Assembly: GCA_902363805.1 (NCBI GenBank)
Contig: CABJBF010000003.1
Location: 200,564-264,563 of the forward strand
Reading direction: 5' to 3'
Origin: Eubacteriaceae bacterium
Lineage (GTDB): Bacteria; Bacillota; Clostridia; Lachnospirales; Lachnospiraceae
Length of the DNA: 64,000 nucleotides
The position numbers and the translations under genes are program-made. Each line of letters begins with the position of its first letter. Position 1 is the first letter of the stretch. Below are positions 27,589 through 37,532 of the stretch, piece by piece. The notes below the pieces were generated by a model. That model did no database searches and was not told where the DNA came from. It was given only the letters and a program-made list of their open reading frames with translations.

Positions 27589-28461
27589 TTATTTTCTCAT
27601 TGCACAGCCCTGACATCCTGCACATCCCGAATTAACATTTTCTGACTGTCCTCTTAATTCATCTAAAAGCTGTTCTGCTGTCTTTTTACTTATTGGATTT
27701 ATTGCATATGGCGCAATCTGTACTAATGGTTCTAACACAAATTCCCTTTTATGCATTTCCCTATGTGGAATAAATAAATTGCTGTCTGCAACTATTTCAT
27801 CATCATATAAAACAATGTCCACATCTAATGTTCTTGGTCCCCAGTGAATTTCTCTTGTTCTGTTAGCTGATGCCTCGATAGCATTAACAGCCTTCAATAA
27901 TTCCTGTGGAGAATATAATGTTTCAATTTCAACACATCCGTTTAAGAAATCATCCTGTTCTACCGGACCATAAGGCTTTGTCTGTATAAACTTGGAAATT
28001 GCTCCTACTTTACAGTTTTCATCATCATATAGCATATCTACAGCCTGATTAAGATATCCCTCTTTATCACCTATATTTGAGCCTATGCTAAGATATGCCT
28101 TATGCCACTCTCTGCTCACACTTACAGCCACATTTCCAAATGGTAATTTAATAGGGGCATTTGGCTTATTTATAGTAAAATCTACTTTTCTTATTTTCGG
28201 AAATTCTTTTAATAATGCCCTTGTTGTCTGCTCAGCAACTGCCTCAATTAAATCAAATCTGTTTTCAGTTAAAAACTTATTTATAAATTTACATGCTTTT
28301 GCATAATTAACCGTATCCTCTAAATCATCGCTGAGTCCCGGTGTCATTACATCTGTATACAGATTAGCATCTACATAAAATTTCTGACCATCTCTCTTTT
28401 CTTCTTCATTACATCCATGATATGCGAATATCTCAAGTTGCTCTATTCTAATAATGTCCAT
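27589..28461 (-). CDS. FolB-FolK fusion: dihydroneopterin aldolase / HPPK
   Basis: A 290-residue fusion performing two consecutive steps of dihydrofolate synthesis. Residues 1-118 are dihydroneopterin aldolase (IRIEQLEIFAYHGCNEEEK; FTINKPNAPIKLPFG). Residues 122-270 are 6-hydroxymethyl-dihydropterin pyrophosphokinase (AYLSIGSNIGDKEGYLNQAV; RTREIHWGPRTLDVDIVLYDDE; IPHREMHKREFVLEPLVQIAP). The fusion is common in clostridia. The odd part is the last dozen residues, which end SGCAGCQGCAMRK, a CxxCxxC tail (Cys280, 283, 286) not needed by either enzyme. It belongs to the folC-folE-folP-folBK-pheA cluster. Confidence 0.93.
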   Translation of the reverse strand: MDIIRIEQLEIFAYHGCNEEEKRDGQKFYVDANLYTDVMTPGLSDDLEDTVNYAKACKFINKFLTENRFDLIEAVAEQTTRALLKEFPKIRKVDFTINKPNAPIKLPFGNVAVSVSREWHKAYLSIGSNIGDKEGYLNQAVDMLYDDENCKVGAISKFIQTKPYGPVEQDDFLNGCVEIETLYSPQELLKAVNAIEASANRTREIHWGPRTLDVDIVLYDDEIVADSNLFIPHREMHKREFVLEPLVQIAPYAINPISKKTAEQLLDELRGQSENVNSGCAGCQGCAMRK

Positions 28462-28509
28462 AAATACTCCATTAATATATTTAAAATTAGATTATCTTCT
28501 ATAATAATA

Positions 28510-28557
28510 GTGACATAAATATAATGCCGGGGTCAAAAACCTCAACTTTGATGTCAC
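28510..28557. repeat. Hairpin in the folP-folBK gap, interspersed-repeat fragment
   Basis: Arms GTGACAT and ATGTCAC enclose a loop with GGGGTCAAAAACCTC. The words GGGGTCAAAA and CAACTTTGATGT recur in the elements at 31405-31473 and 62320-62384, so this is probably a shortened member of the same family. Confidence 0.5.
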
Positions 28558-28590
28558 TTTATTTCTTATTCATTTTCATTAAATATTATC

Positions 28591-29400
28591 TTATCTTTGT
28601 TTGCAAATAGCCTGAGCCATTAAAAGTGCCTGATAATTATCTCTTACATCATGTACTCTGAATATTCTGCAACCTCTTTCATATCCGATAACAGTTGTAG
28701 CACATGTTCCAACGCTTCTTTCAGGTGCAGGAATATCTAATGTAAGACCGATAACTGATTTTCTTGAAGTTCCAAGAAGCACAGGGAATCCAAGATTTAC
28801 TATCTTGTCACATTCATTAATAATCTGAAGATTATGTTCGTATGTTTTACCAAAACCTACTCCCGGATCAAGCACTATCTGGCTGTCATTTACACCGTTT
28901 CTTCTTCCTATATCAACACTTTCTTTTAAGTCATTTAATAAATCTTCAACGTAATTATCATATTCTGCTTTAGGTCTGTTATGCATTACACATGCTGCAA
29001 CATCTGTTCCTGCTATTGATTTTGCTACTTCCTCATCATATTTAAATCCCCAGATGTCGTTAATCATATCTATTCCGGCTTTCACACCTGCTTTGGCAAC
29101 ATTTCCTTTGTAAGTATCAAGAGATACTGCTACATCAAAATTATTTTTTATTGCTTCAATAATAGGTACAGTTCTTTCTATTTCCTCTTCGTCACTTATC
29201 TTTGTGTATCCCGGTCTTGTAGATTCTCCACCTACATCTATTATCTTTGCACCATCTCTAATCATCTCTGCTGTATGCTTTAAAGCTTTGTCTATTGAAT
29301 TAAATTTACCACCATCTGAAAATGAATCCGGTGTTACATTTAAAATTCCCATAATAACAGGTTCGTTGTCTAAATCAAAATAATATTTTCCTATTTGCAT
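28591..29400 (-). CDS. folP: Dihydropteroate synthase
   Basis: A 269-residue TIM-barrel enzyme joining the pterin pyrophosphate to p-aminobenzoate, the sulfonamide target. Signature 1 is [16 protein letters not shown] and signature 2 is [21 protein letters not shown] and GTSRKSVIG follow in order. The start codon overlaps the last 10 bases of folE, so the two are probably translationally coupled. A 129-base gap with a repeat-type hairpin separates it from folBK. Confidence 0.97.
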   Translation of the reverse strand: MQIGKYYFDLDNEPVIMGILNVTPDSFSDGGKFNSIDKALKHTAEMIRDGAKIIDVGGESTRPGYTKISDEEEIERTVPIIEAIKNNFDVAVSLDTYKGNVAKAGVKAGIDMINDIWGFKYDEEVAKSIAGTDVAACVMHNRPKAEYDNYVEDLLNDLKESVDIGRRNGVNDSQIVLDPGVGFGKTYEHNLQIINECDKIVNLGFPVLLGTSRKSVIGLTLDIPAPERSVGTCATTVIGYERGCRIFRVHDVRDNYQALLMAQAICKQR

Positions 29401-29951
29401 TGTAAAACTCCCATAATTTCTCTTTTCAATTCTTTATCTGCATTAAATTCACCTCTTGAAGCAATTGTAATGGTTTTGCTTCCCGGCTTTTTTATTCCTC
29501 TTGCTGACATACACATATGCTCAGCTTCAACTAAAACTAATACACCCTTTGCATCCAAATATTCCATAAGAGCATCTGCTATCTGATTAGTCATCTGTTC
29601 CTGAATCTGAAGTCGTCTTGCATACACTTCGACAGTTCTTGCAAGTTTGCTTATTCCTACCACTTTTCCATTTGGAATATACGCTATATGTGCCTTACCG
29701 TAAAACGGCATTAAATGGTGTTCGCAAGTTGAATAGAATGTAATGTCTTTTTCAATAACAACATCACTATTATCACACGAAAATGTTCTTGCTAAATGTT
29801 CCCCGGGATCCTGATTCATCCCTGAAAGCAGTTCCTCATACATACGTGCCACACGGTTTGGAGTATCCACTAACCCTTCTCTTGTTACATCTTCTCCAAT
29901 ACCCTCTAACAATAATGTAATCGCCTGCTCAATTTTTTTCTTGTCAAACAT
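29391..29951 (-). CDS. folE: GTP cyclohydrolase I
   Basis: A 186-residue FolE converting GTP to dihydroneopterin triphosphate, the first step of folate synthesis. Zinc and active-site motifs are [18 protein letters not shown] and the cysteine in EHMCMSARG, with [19 protein letters not shown] between. Length is normal for the family. It starts 20 bases after folC and overlaps folP by 10 bases. Confidence 0.97.
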   Translation of the reverse strand: MFDKKKIEQAITLLLEGIGEDVTREGLVDTPNRVARMYEELLSGMNQDPGEHLARTFSCDNSDVVIEKDITFYSTCEHHLMPFYGKAHIAYIPNGKVVGISKLARTVEVYARRLQIQEQMTNQIADALMEYLDAKGVLVLVEAEHMCMSARGIKKPGSKTITIASRGEFNADKELKREIMGVLQCK

Positions 29952-29971
29952 GTCAATCTCTCCTTCCGGCT

Positions 29972-31270
29972 TTAACTGTTTGCGTCATTAATAATATTTT
30001 TCAAATCACCTAAGTACGATAAGGAACCAAAAGCAAGTATCATATCTATTTCATTATTTCTGTACAATTTTTCTGCTTCCTTTACTGCTTCTTCTAATGT
30101 TGGTTCAAATATCACATTCTTATTAGAATCGGCAACCGCCAAAGCTAACGCTTTACCATTAAGTGCTCTTTTATTATCTGGCGTAATTGTAAAAATCTTT
30201 TTGGCTAAACCTGCTACAATTTTTATTTCCTTACTGTAGTCCTTATCCGCCAACACTCCCATTATAAAGGCTATTCTTTTATTTGTAAAATACATTTCTA
30301 TAGATTCTTTAAGCTTAACTGCCGCTCCAGGATTATGAGCACCATCAATTACAATAAGCGGAGACTCATTTATTATCTCCATTCTTCCAGGCCATTTTGC
30401 ATTCTTCATTCCTTCTATTATATTTTCATCCGAAATATTATACCCTTTATTTCTTAAGACTTCTAACGTTTCAATAGCTGTACAGGCATTAATTAACTGA
30501 TATGCTCCCATCATTGATATTTTAATAGACAGTTTTGTATCATTTGCCGTTACATAGTCAAATGAAGTTATATACCCATCTATCTTTATGTTGCAAGGTT
30601 CATTTGCTACAACAACTTTGCTATTTTTAATTTCTGCCTTAGACTTTATAACATTTATTATGCTTTCATCCTGATTTGCCACTACTACATCACTGTTTTC
30701 TTTAATTATTCCAGATTTAACCCTGGCAATCTCTTCTATAGTTTCTCCTAAAAACTGCATATGATCCAGACTAATCGATGTTATAACACTGCATAATGCT
30801 TCCTTTTCCACATTGGTTGCGTCTGTCTCTCCACCCATACCTGTTTCTATCAAAACTATGTCACAAGGCTTGTTTGAAAAATATAAATAAGCCAACGCTG
30901 TTTCAACCTCAAACGATGTAGGGTGGTGCTTTCCTTTTCTTACCATTCTTTCACAAGCCATATTTACCGTTGTTATATATTTTGCAAATTCTTCTTCAGT
31001 TATATTTTTCCCATCAAACTGAATTATTTCTCTATACTCAAATACTGCCGGAGAAGCATATCTGCCAACATGATACCCTGCCTGTAAAAGCACATTCTGT
31101 ACAAATGTAAAAACTGAACCTTTTCCGTTTGTTCCCGCAACATGAACTATTTTCACTTTATCCTGAGGATTTCCAAGTTCACCAAGCAGTGTTTTTATAG
31201 TATCTAATCCTAATATGCTTCCATATTTTGTAGTTTCTTCAACAAATTTTCTTGCTTCACTATAATTCAT
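29972..31270 (-). CDS. folC: Folylpolyglutamate synthase / dihydrofolate synthase
   Basis: A 432-residue Mur-ligase-family enzyme that adds glutamate to (dihydro)folate. The P-loop is [14 protein letters not shown], followed by [17 protein letters not shown], the ligase motif [14 protein letters not shown] and SLDHMQFLG; the C-terminal domain has [11 protein letters not shown]. It is the first gene of the folate cluster. A repeat-type hairpin and a terminator-like stem lie in the 213 bases before it. Confidence 0.95.
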   Translation of the reverse strand: MNYSEARKFVEETTKYGSILGLDTIKTLLGELGNPQDKVKIVHVAGTNGKGSVFTFVQNVLLQAGYHVGRYASPAVFEYREIIQFDGKNITEEEFAKYITTVNMACERMVRKGKHHPTSFEVETALAYLYFSNKPCDIVLIETGMGGETDATNVEKEALCSVITSISLDHMQFLGETIEEIARVKSGIIKENSDVVVANQDESIINVIKSKAEIKNSKVVVANEPCNIKIDGYITSFDYVTANDTKLSIKISMMGAYQLINACTAIETLEVLRNKGYNISDENIIEGMKNAKWPGRMEIINESPLIVIDGAHNPGAAVKLKESIEMYFTNKRIAFIMGVLADKDYSKEIKIVAGLAKKIFTITPDNKRALNGKALALAVADSNKNVIFEPTLEEAVKEAEKLYRNNEIDMILAFGSLSYLGDLKNIINDANS

Positions 31271-31357
31271 AATCTTCTCTCTTTTATATCTAATCTTATT
31301 CTATATTTTGCATTTTTCATAATAAAGGTTTCATAACAAAAATTACATTTTCTATAC

Positions 31358-31393
31358 AATAAAAGTTGCAGCAAATATGCTGCAACTTTTATT
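31358..31393 (-). terminator. Terminator-like hairpin upstream of folC
   Basis: A perfect 16-bp stem, AATAAAAGTTGCAGCA with TGCTGCAACTTTTATT and loop AATA, lies between the SH3b gene and folC. Its U-rich arm is inside the stem base, so termination may be partial and let some transcript into folC. Confidence 0.65.
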
Positions 31394-31404
31394 ATATCAT
31401 ATGA

Positions 31405-31473
31405 TGTTGGGGTCAAAAGGTGTTCTGCCCCTATGATACACGGATTTCTTCGCACTTCGTGTTCCCGAAATCC
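31405..31473. repeat. Interspersed hairpin repeat
   Basis: The element runs TGTTGGGGTCAAAAGG, then CTGCCCC, then a hairpin GGATTTC...GAAATCC enclosing CACTTCGTG. It aligns in the same order with the reverse complement of 62320-62384 (TGTTGGAATCAAAAG, then GGATTGTT...AATAATCC). Confidence 0.6.
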
Positions 31474-31483
31474 TAAATACATT

Positions 31484-32017
31484 CTAAGGTGTAGAAGTTG
31501 TTTCTACTGCACTTGTAGTCTCTGCAACTGTGCCTGACTCTCCAGCCTGCTGTGTCGTCTGACTTTCATCAGCCTTAAGATACTCAGCTTTAAGATAGCC
31601 CTGCTTGTCACCATACTGTACCTGATACCATTCTCCTTCGTTATTTAAAACTGTAACAGCTTTTCCTGAAGGTACCTGTGTTATAATCTCAGCTTCTGTG
31701 CTGGCTGACTGTCTCAAATTTAATGTATCTGTAGTGTACATTGTAAGTACCGCCTGTGTTGTTTCTTCAACAGTAGTTGGTTCCTGAGTTGTTGTCTCTA
31801 CCACAGGTGTTGTAGTAGGTACTTCATTCTTTTTCTTACTTCCTCCGGAAGCAATCTTTGAGATAATTATTATCAGAACAATTAAAACAACTAAAGCTAT
31901 GCCACCAATCATAAAAATCTGATTTCTCTTTCTGATTTGTTCTTCTCTGGCCTGCTCAGCTCTTTTCTTTCTTTCTAAAATTCTCTGCTGTATCTCATCA
32001 TCATAAGTTCTTGGCAT
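31484..32017 (-). CDS. Membrane-anchored SH3b-domain protein
   Basis: A 177-residue single-pass protein. Residues 1-33 are a charged cytoplasmic helix (QQRILERKKRAEQAREEQIRK, shown in part), 34-55 a membrane segment (MIGGIALVVLIVLIIIISKIA), then a Thr/Glu-rich spacer, an SH3b domain at about 90-150 (TDTLNLRQSASTEAEIITQV; GYLKAEYLKA) and a Thr/Ser-rich tail. The SH3b fold binds peptidoglycan peptides in related proteins. It may anchor or sense the wall; no enzymatic domain is present. The DUF1292 gene is 30 bases upstream on the same strand. Confidence 0.8.
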   Translation of the reverse strand: MPRTYDDEIQQRILERKKRAEQAREEQIRKRNQIFMIGGIALVVLIVLIIIISKIASGGSKKKNEVPTTTPVVETTTQEPTTVEETTQAVLTMYTTDTLNLRQSASTEAEIITQVPSGKAVTVLNNEGEWYQVQYGDKQGYLKAEYLKADESQTTQQAGESGTVAETTSAVETTSTP

Positions 32018-32047
32018 ATTAACTCTGCCTCCTTTTTAAGATGCAAT

Positions 32048-32350
32048 TTATTCTTCTGCATCCTCTTCTTCTGCATAAATCTGTTCAAATACTTCTGCTA
32101 CCATTTCATATTCTTCATCATCAGGTATAGATTCAATTGAAGGTGTTCCTTCTTCATCTTCATAATGACGATAAAATTCTACTGAAAAATCTGGCTTATC
32201 TTCTTCATAATCATCAGATACTGCTACATAATCCTGACCTTCAATCTCAAAAATGCCAATTACTTTGTAATCTACTTCTGAGCCATCATCAAATTCTATT
32301 GTTACATACATATCCATGTCATCTTCATCATCTTCAAACTGTTTTCCCAT
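32048..32350 (-). CDS. DUF1292 family protein
   Basis: A 100-residue very acidic protein. The core TIEFDDGSEVDYKVIGIFEIEGQDYVAV and the later EFYRHYEDEEG define the DUF1292 (YrzB-like) family, widespread in Firmicutes and of unknown function. No cysteine or metal motif is visible. It lies between the helicase gene (52 bases upstream) and the SH3b gene and probably shares a transcript with the latter. Confidence 0.85.
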   Translation of the reverse strand: MGKQFEDDEDDMDMYVTIEFDDGSEVDYKVIGIFEIEGQDYVAVSDDYEEDKPDFSVEFYRHYEDEEGTPSIESIPDDEEYEMVAEVFEQIYAEEEDAEE

Positions 32351-32402
32351 AGTTCACCTCTATTAATTATATTTTTAATACCACTACTTTATCAAAAACC
32401 GC

Positions 32403-34241
32403 CTAAAATTGCAATGCTTCTCCCACAAACTGCGACATTTGCATTGTATTTCCAAGATTTTGCCGCATTCCAAAAATGTGCAGTTTTTTCTTTGTTCTTG
32501 TCATTGCAACATAAAATAATCTTCTTTCTTCTTCAACTTCATCCTGTTTTATCGCCCTTGCTGAAGGAATAAGGCCCTGATTTGCATCAACTATAAAAAC
32601 CACCTCAAACTCAAGCCCCTTAGCACTATGCATTGTAATTATATTTACTCCCTCACACTCTTTTGCCGTCTCATTATCAATTGCATGTTTCATCCATGCT
32701 TCAACTGTTTCATATTTCTGAGCATCATACTGAATTATATTTATTATATCAGATAATTTTGAAAATTTTATGCCTTTTTCTTTTGAATACTGTTGCAAAT
32801 ATTTTTCATAATTGCATCCGTTCTTTATATACAAAACGCAGGCTGCCGGATTCATTCTTCTTATCATTTTAAAATGAAACTCTAAGTTTCTTATGTTATT
32901 CATTATCTCGTCATTATGCCCATATATCTTTTTCAAATTATAAAAATTCATATTATTGTCATTCATAACCTGTCTGCTTATATACCTCACAGGCTTATTC
33001 ATAATTCTTACTAAATCTTCATTTTCACAAATAGGTTTATTCAAATCTGAATAGGCACATCTTACATACGATAATATATCTTTTCCCACCGAATTATCGT
33101 ATATGCTTTGTTTTTTCTTCTTTACGCTGGAATTAATCCTATAATCCGAAAACACATTTTTTATTGAAGGAATCTGGCTGTTATTTCTTACAAGTATTGC
33201 AATGTTTTTTAATTCAATTCCTGCCTTTTGATATTGATTTATTTTCTTTGCTATATATTCAAATTCTTCTTTTTGATTGTAAAATATCCTCACATCAGGT
33301 TTATTTATATCTTTAAATTTTTTATTTGCAATAATTTTTTTACTAAATCTTTCTTTATTATTTTCAATGAGACTTAACGACATCTGTAAAACTTCCTCCG
33401 GACATCTGTAATTGATGTTTAACAAAATTTCTTTGCAATCAGGAAAATCCTTCTTAAAATCAAACATCAGCCTTGGTACAGAACCCCTGAATCCATAAAT
33501 TGCCTGGTCATCATCCCCTACTATAAAAACATTATTTCTCGGAGTTATTAACATTTTTATATTTTCATACTGCATTTTATTAATATCCTGAAACTCATCT
33601 ATTAATACATATCTATATTTATCCCGCCATTTTTGTAATGCTTTTTCATCATTTTTAAATATTTCATTACATATAATTACCATGTCATCAAAATCTATTT
33701 TATTATTTTCCCGCAATTCGCAATTATACTCAGCATAAATTCTGTCAAATTCTTCCTTTTTGCACACTAATGATTCATATTCATCTAAAGGTATTCCATT
33801 TCCCTTAACTTTACTTATTTCTCCGATTATACATCTTGTAAACTCCATCAAATCATTAGTCTGTACTTTTAATCTGGCAACTATCTCCTTGATAATATCT
33901 GCCTTATTCTGCTCTGTTAATATCGAACACTTTCTTCCATTACTATCTTGTATAATCCTATAAAATATACTGTGAAATGTTCCAAACGAAACAGGATAAG
34001 TTATTATTTCGTTTCTATTACTATCAGATTCATTCATCAGATTCGTAAATCTTTCCTGCATTTCTACTGCTGCTGCCTTCGTAAATGTAACTACAAGAAT
34101 ATTATCAGGACTTACTCCTTCCTCTATAAGTTTCTTTGTTCTTCTGGTAATTACCGTTGTTTTTCCACTGCCAGGACCCGCTAATACTAATGCAGGTCCA
34201 TCAATATGATTTATTGCCTCTAACTGACTTTCATTAAACAT
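32403..34241 (-). CDS. UvrD/Rep-type superfamily 1 DNA helicase
   Basis: A 612-residue 3'-5' helicase, shorter than UvrD or PcrA and without an obvious C-terminal Tudor domain. Motif I is GPGSGKTTVITRR, Ia VTFTKAAAVEMQERF, II DEFQDINKMQYE, III GDDDQAIYGFRGS, IV NINYRCPEEVL, V ITMHSAKGLEFEVVF and VI YVAMTRTKKKLHIF. It would unwind DNA in repair or restart. A 2B-like region with conserved Cys (NPAACVLYIKNGCNYEKYL) replaces the usual longer insert. The gene stands between DUF1292 and the gltX terminator. Confidence 0.9.
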   Translation of the reverse strand: MFNESQLEAINHIDGPALVLAGPGSGKTTVITRRTKKLIEEGVSPDNILVVTFTKAAAVEMQERFTNLMNESDSNRNEIITYPVSFGTFHSIFYRIIQDSNGRKCSILTEQNKADIIKEIVARLKVQTNDLMEFTRCIIGEISKVKGNGIPLDEYESLVCKKEEFDRIYAEYNCELRENNKIDFDDMVIICNEIFKNDEKALQKWRDKYRYVLIDEFQDINKMQYENIKMLITPRNNVFIVGDDDQAIYGFRGSVPRLMFDFKKDFPDCKEILLNINYRCPEEVLQMSLSLIENNKERFSKKIIANKKFKDINKPDVRIFYNQKEEFEYIAKKINQYQKAGIELKNIAILVRNNSQIPSIKNVFSDYRINSSVKKKKQSIYDNSVGKDILSYVRCAYSDLNKPICENEDLVRIMNKPVRYISRQVMNDNNMNFYNLKKIYGHNDEIMNNIRNLEFHFKMIRRMNPAACVLYIKNGCNYEKYLQQYSKEKGIKFSKLSDIINIIQYDAQKYETVEAWMKHAIDNETAKECEGVNIITMHSAKGLEFEVVFIVDANQGLIPSARAIKQDEVEEERRLFYVAMTRTKKKLHIFGMRQNLGNTMQMSQFVGEALQF

Positions 34242-34453
34242 ATGTCACCTTTCGCGGCATCTCTCTTTTTAGATGGTATCATATTGTATATATTCTTTCA
34301 ACAGTAATTTTGCCTACTTATTTTTTGCCGAACTAAAATCCATATCCAAAAAAGCTACTATCACACCATGCGGTAATGATAATAACTTTTTATTAGTTTT
34401 CGACTTTTTTATATTTTAGTATATGCTTTATTATAATAGCCTCATTTGGCCAT

Positions 34454-34495
34454 AAAATATGGGCACACCGCCTCAAAGCGATATACCCATATTTT
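34454..34495 (-). terminator. gltX terminator
   Basis: A 10-bp stem AAAATATGGG/CCCATATTTT with a nested CGC/GCG pair in the loop, six bases beyond the gltX stop codon. Confidence 0.75.
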
Positions 34496-34501
34496 TATAT
34501 A

Positions 34502-35962
34502 CTATGCTTTTAACATTTCAATTCCTTTTTTAATTCTTGCTAAGGATTCTTCCTTACCAATAACTTCCATTATTTCAAAAGCTCCGGCAGGTGTCATCTG
34601 CTTTCCTGACACTGCTGTTCTAAGTGGCCATAAAGCCTGACCATTCTTGCATTCCTTCTTAGCAATATATTCAAATACTACATCATGAAGATTCTGTACT
34701 GAATAATCGTCTGTAGCTTCTAATATTGGTAATAATTCCTCTAATACTTCTAATGAATTTTCAGAATTTGTTTTCATCTTCTTATGTGTGTACATAGCCA
34801 CATCATATTCAGGTAATTCTTCAAAGAAATCAACCATTTCAGGAATTTCAGGGAACACTTCAATTCTTGTTTTTACCATATCAAGAATCTTCTTTAAATC
34901 GTAATCCTTTGTAATTACTTTCTTTATATATGGCATTGCAAGTTCATAATACTTGTCATTATCCATCGCCTTAATATATTCACCGTTCATCCATTTTAAT
35001 TTAACAATGTCAAATACAGATGGTGATTTATTTACCTTATGATAATCGAATTCTTTAATTAATTCATCTAATGTAAAGATTTCCTTGTTATCTTCAGGGC
35101 TCCATCCAAGAAGTGCTATATAATTAACAATTGCCTCTGAAACAAATCCCTGCTCAAGTAAATCTTCATATGAAGAATGTCCGCTTCTCTTGCTTAACTT
35201 CTTGTGATTTTCATCTGTAATTAATGGCAAATGAACGTACTTTGGTGATTCCCATCCAAATGCATCATATATTCTCTGATACTTTGGTGATGATGAAATA
35301 TATTCATTTCCTCTTACTACATGTGTAATCTTCTGAAGATGATCATCAATTACATTTGCAAAGTTATATGTTGGATATCCGTCAGACTTAATTAAAATTA
35401 TGTCATCTAATTCCTTATTTTCAACTGTTATTTCACCATAAATTTCATCAACAAAAGTTGTTGTTCCTTCTGTTGGCATATTGAATCTGATAACATATGG
35501 CTTTCCTGCTGCAAGATTAGCCTCTACTTCTTCTTTTGATAATGAAAGGCAATGCTTGTCATAAACTGTAATTTCCTTATCAGCACCTTCTTCTACCTTT
35601 GTCTTTAAAGATTCAAGTCTTTCCTTGTCACAGAAACAATAATATGCATCTCCCTGCTCAATAAGCTGCTTAGCATACTTAAGATAAATTCCTGATGCCT
35701 GACGCTCACTCTGAATATAAGGACCATATCCCTTATCTTTATCAGGTCCTTCATCGTGTATAAGACCTGTAGATTCCAATGTTCTATAAATGATGTCTAC
35801 AGCACCTTCAACATAACGTTCACGGTCTGTATCCTCAATTCTTAAAATAAAATCGCCACCTTCATGTTTTGCGATTAAAAATTCATACAATGCTGTTCTT
35901 AAATTTCCTACATGCATTCTGCCTGTTGGGCTTGGTGCAAATCTTGTTCTAACCTTTGACAT
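34502..35962 (-). CDS. gltX: Glutamyl-tRNA synthetase
   Basis: A 486-residue class Ic synthetase charging tRNA-Glu (and possibly tRNA-Gln where gatCAB is used). The HIGH motif is [17 protein letters not shown], followed by [17 protein letters not shown]; the KMSKS motif is [15 protein letters not shown]. The C-terminal anticodon domain ends [22 protein letters not shown] ribosome site precedes the ATG. It is an apparently single-gene unit with its own terminator. Confidence 0.96.
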   Translation of the reverse strand: MSKVRTRFAPSPTGRMHVGNLRTALYEFLIAKHEGGDFILRIEDTDRERYVEGAVDIIYRTLESTGLIHDEGPDKDKGYGPYIQSERQASGIYLKYAKQLIEQGDAYYCFCDKERLESLKTKVEEGADKEITVYDKHCLSLSKEEVEANLAAGKPYVIRFNMPTEGTTTFVDEIYGEITVENKELDDIILIKSDGYPTYNFANVIDDHLQKITHVVRGNEYISSSPKYQRIYDAFGWESPKYVHLPLITDENHKKLSKRSGHSSYEDLLEQGFVSEAIVNYIALLGWSPEDNKEIFTLDELIKEFDYHKVNKSPSVFDIVKLKWMNGEYIKAMDNDKYYELAMPYIKKVITKDYDLKKILDMVKTRIEVFPEIPEMVDFFEELPEYDVAMYTHKKMKTNSENSLEVLEELLPILEATDDYSVQNLHDVVFEYIAKKECKNGQALWPLRTAVSGKQMTPAGAFEIMEVIGKEESLARIKKGIEMLKA

Positions 35963-36094
35963 TTTCTTTCTCCTCGATTTAAGTATCTCTTTTTACACAC
36001 TATTTTTATTATAGTTTATTTTTTATAGGTTGTCTATTGATTCGTATGACAGGTTAAAGATTTTTCTATTCCTTTATTTATCATATTTTACGTC

Positions 36095-36150
36095 AAAAAA
36101 GATGTCATTACACTCTAAGCTAAAAGCTATCTATGTAATAACATCCTTTT
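36095..36150 (-). terminator. Terminator after the P-loop kinase gene
   Basis: Arms AAAAAGATGTCATTACA and TGTAATAACATCCTTTTT pair with one bulge, about 30 bases beyond the stop codon at 36180. Confidence 0.75.
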
Positions 36151-36179
36151 TATCTTTTCTAATTCTTAATATTCTGCAA

Positions 36180-36749
36180 TTATAAATTATTGAAATAATC
36201 TACTGCATTCTTTAATGATTCCTTAAATGAGTTATCAGATGAATTGTCAAATTCAAATAAATTCTTAATTCCCTGTGGGATTGAGAAATCAAGTTTCTTA
36301 ACATATTCATCCCAATGCTCTAATTTCCATGTATCTCTGTCTGAATCTCTCTGAATCATTCTCTGACGACAAACTTCTACGTCACATTTAACCCAAACAA
36401 CAACTAATTCAGCACCACGTTTTAATAACTGCTGTCTTAAGTTTTCCATATATTCAGGCTGTCTTACTTCTCTTGTAAATGGAGCATTGATAAATACTGT
36501 ATCATTGTACTCTAATGCTTCATATGCAACTTCCATTATTGCATCATATTCATAATCTCTAATATTTTCTTCAAAGAAATCTGAACTTCTGTTATATTCT
36601 TGATTAGCAACTACAAATATCTGTTTTGATAATACAATTAATGTATCCTTATCAAGATATACACAATTAGGCATTGCCTTAGCTAATTTTCTTGTTACAA
36701 ATGTCTTACCACATGCTGGTGGTGATGTTACCAGAATTAATTTCTTCAT
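36180..36749 (-). CDS. P-loop kinase-like protein (AAA_33 type)
   Basis: A 189-residue nucleoside/sugar-kinase-like P-loop protein. Walker A is VTSPPACGKTFVTRKLA, in which the first glycine is serine, and the lid region has CRQRMIQRDSDRDTWKLEHWDEY. The family includes zeta-toxin-like and chloramphenicol-phosphotransferase-like kinases; neither can be singled out. It is solitary, with no antitoxin-like small gene next to it, and its 5' side faces the long gap containing the 34-bp tandem repeats. Confidence 0.75.
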   Translation of the reverse strand: MKKLILVTSPPACGKTFVTRKLAKAMPNCVYLDKDTLIVLSKQIFVVANQEYNRSSDFFEENIRDYEYDAIMEVAYEALEYNDTVFINAPFTREVRQPEYMENLRQQLLKRGAELVVVWVKCDVEVCRQRMIQRDSDRDTWKLEHWDEYVKKLDFSIPQGIKNLFEFDNSSDNSFKESLKNAVDYFNNL

Positions 36750-36934
36750 AATGATTACAACCTCTTTCTAACATATTATCTTTATTGTAAAATATAGAAT
36801 TTTCTTTCCTAAAAAAAATCGTTACAAAAAACCCGATTTTCAAATTATTTTACCACTTCTATTCTTTATTAGTCAATAGGAATAGCATAAGAAAGTAGCT
36901 CTAATTATTTACTTTATTTTTGTTTAATTTTACT

Positions 36935-37097
36935 AAATACTATTATGGTGAACTTTTTTGATTTTATCAAGTACAATTATGGTGAGTTTTTTCGATTTTA
37001 CCAAGTACTATTATGGTGAACTTTTTTGATTCTATCAAGTACTATTATGGTGAGTTTTTTATTTTTACTAATAGCACTATGGGAATCTTTTTTATAG
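36935..37097. repeat. 34-bp tandem repeat, about 4.7 copies
   Basis: Units start at 36935, 36969, 37003, 37037 and 37070. Each contains AGTACTATTATGGTGA followed by a run of six T and GATTTTAT. The third and fourth units match most closely, the fifth is the most diverged and the fourth is one base short. There are no spacers, so it is not a CRISPR array. The period of 34 is not a multiple of three, so it is not a coding repeat. Confidence 0.9.
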
Positions 37098-37140
37098 AAT
37101 AAACACTTTTTTCAAATTGATTCTACATAAGAAACAGGAA

Positions 37141-37170
37141 ATGGCATCTTAGATGCCTCTAAGATGCCAT
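37141..37170. terminator. Hairpin in the intergenic region
   Basis: ATGGCATCTTA and TAAGATGCCAT form an 11-bp stem around GATGCCTC. There is no strong U-run on either side, so it may be a processed RNA end or the edge of a repeat. Confidence 0.4.
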
Positions 37171-37386
37171 AAAATTGAAAGGGTTTAGATTATTATATTA
37201 CCTAAAAATCTAATACTCCTTTAGTTTAATAATTAAAAACGTTTTTTGCAATATTCTTTAAAAATATTATTTTTTTTGTGAATTTTTTCTATGTTTCATC
37301 TATTTCTTTATACATAATGCACATTTTTTAAGTCGTTTTTGTAAATTTTTGAAGCTTTTTCTCCTATTTTTACTATTTAACCAATA

Positions 37387-37418
37387 AAAAAAGGATAAAA
37401 ATGTTTTTATCCTTTTTT
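37387..37418 (-). terminator. Terminator after the SecB-like gene
   Basis: A perfect 15-bp hairpin AAAAAAGGATAAAAA/TTTTTATCCTTTTTT with a two-base loop, about 115 bases after the stop codon at 37533. It would work in either direction. Confidence 0.6.
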
Positions 37419-37532
37419 ATCATTATATTTAATTGCAATTGAAGAAAATCCTTTCTTATTTTTTACTGTTATATTTAATTATAATTAAGAAAATTTTCTT
37501 CTCACTTTATTATTATATTGTTATATTTTACT

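Larger units (their letters stand above)
36750..37532. other. Long AT-rich intergenic region with repeats
   Basis: About 780 bases with no supported gene. Contents from left to right are T/A-rich sequence, the 34-bp tandem repeat (36935-37097), a GC-richer hairpin (37141-37170), poly-T tracts, a perfect 15-bp hairpin (37387-37418) and a pair of diverged direct repeats of about 56 bases (TATATTTAATTGCAATTGAAGAAAA is matched by a second AT-rich copy; quoted here only by position 37430-37500). Confidence 0.6.

Noticed and set aside
31267..31482. 71-residue minus-strand frame upstream of folC
   Set aside because: It reads through a terminator-like hairpin and an interspersed repeat.
36944..37020. 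Small open frame starting MVNFFDFIKYNYGEF inside the tandem repeat
   Set aside because: No ribosome site, and the repeat period is not a multiple of three so the peptide is not conserved between units.
36935..37097. Possible CRISPR array
   Set aside because: The 34-bp units are contiguous with no unique spacers and no cas genes are present.
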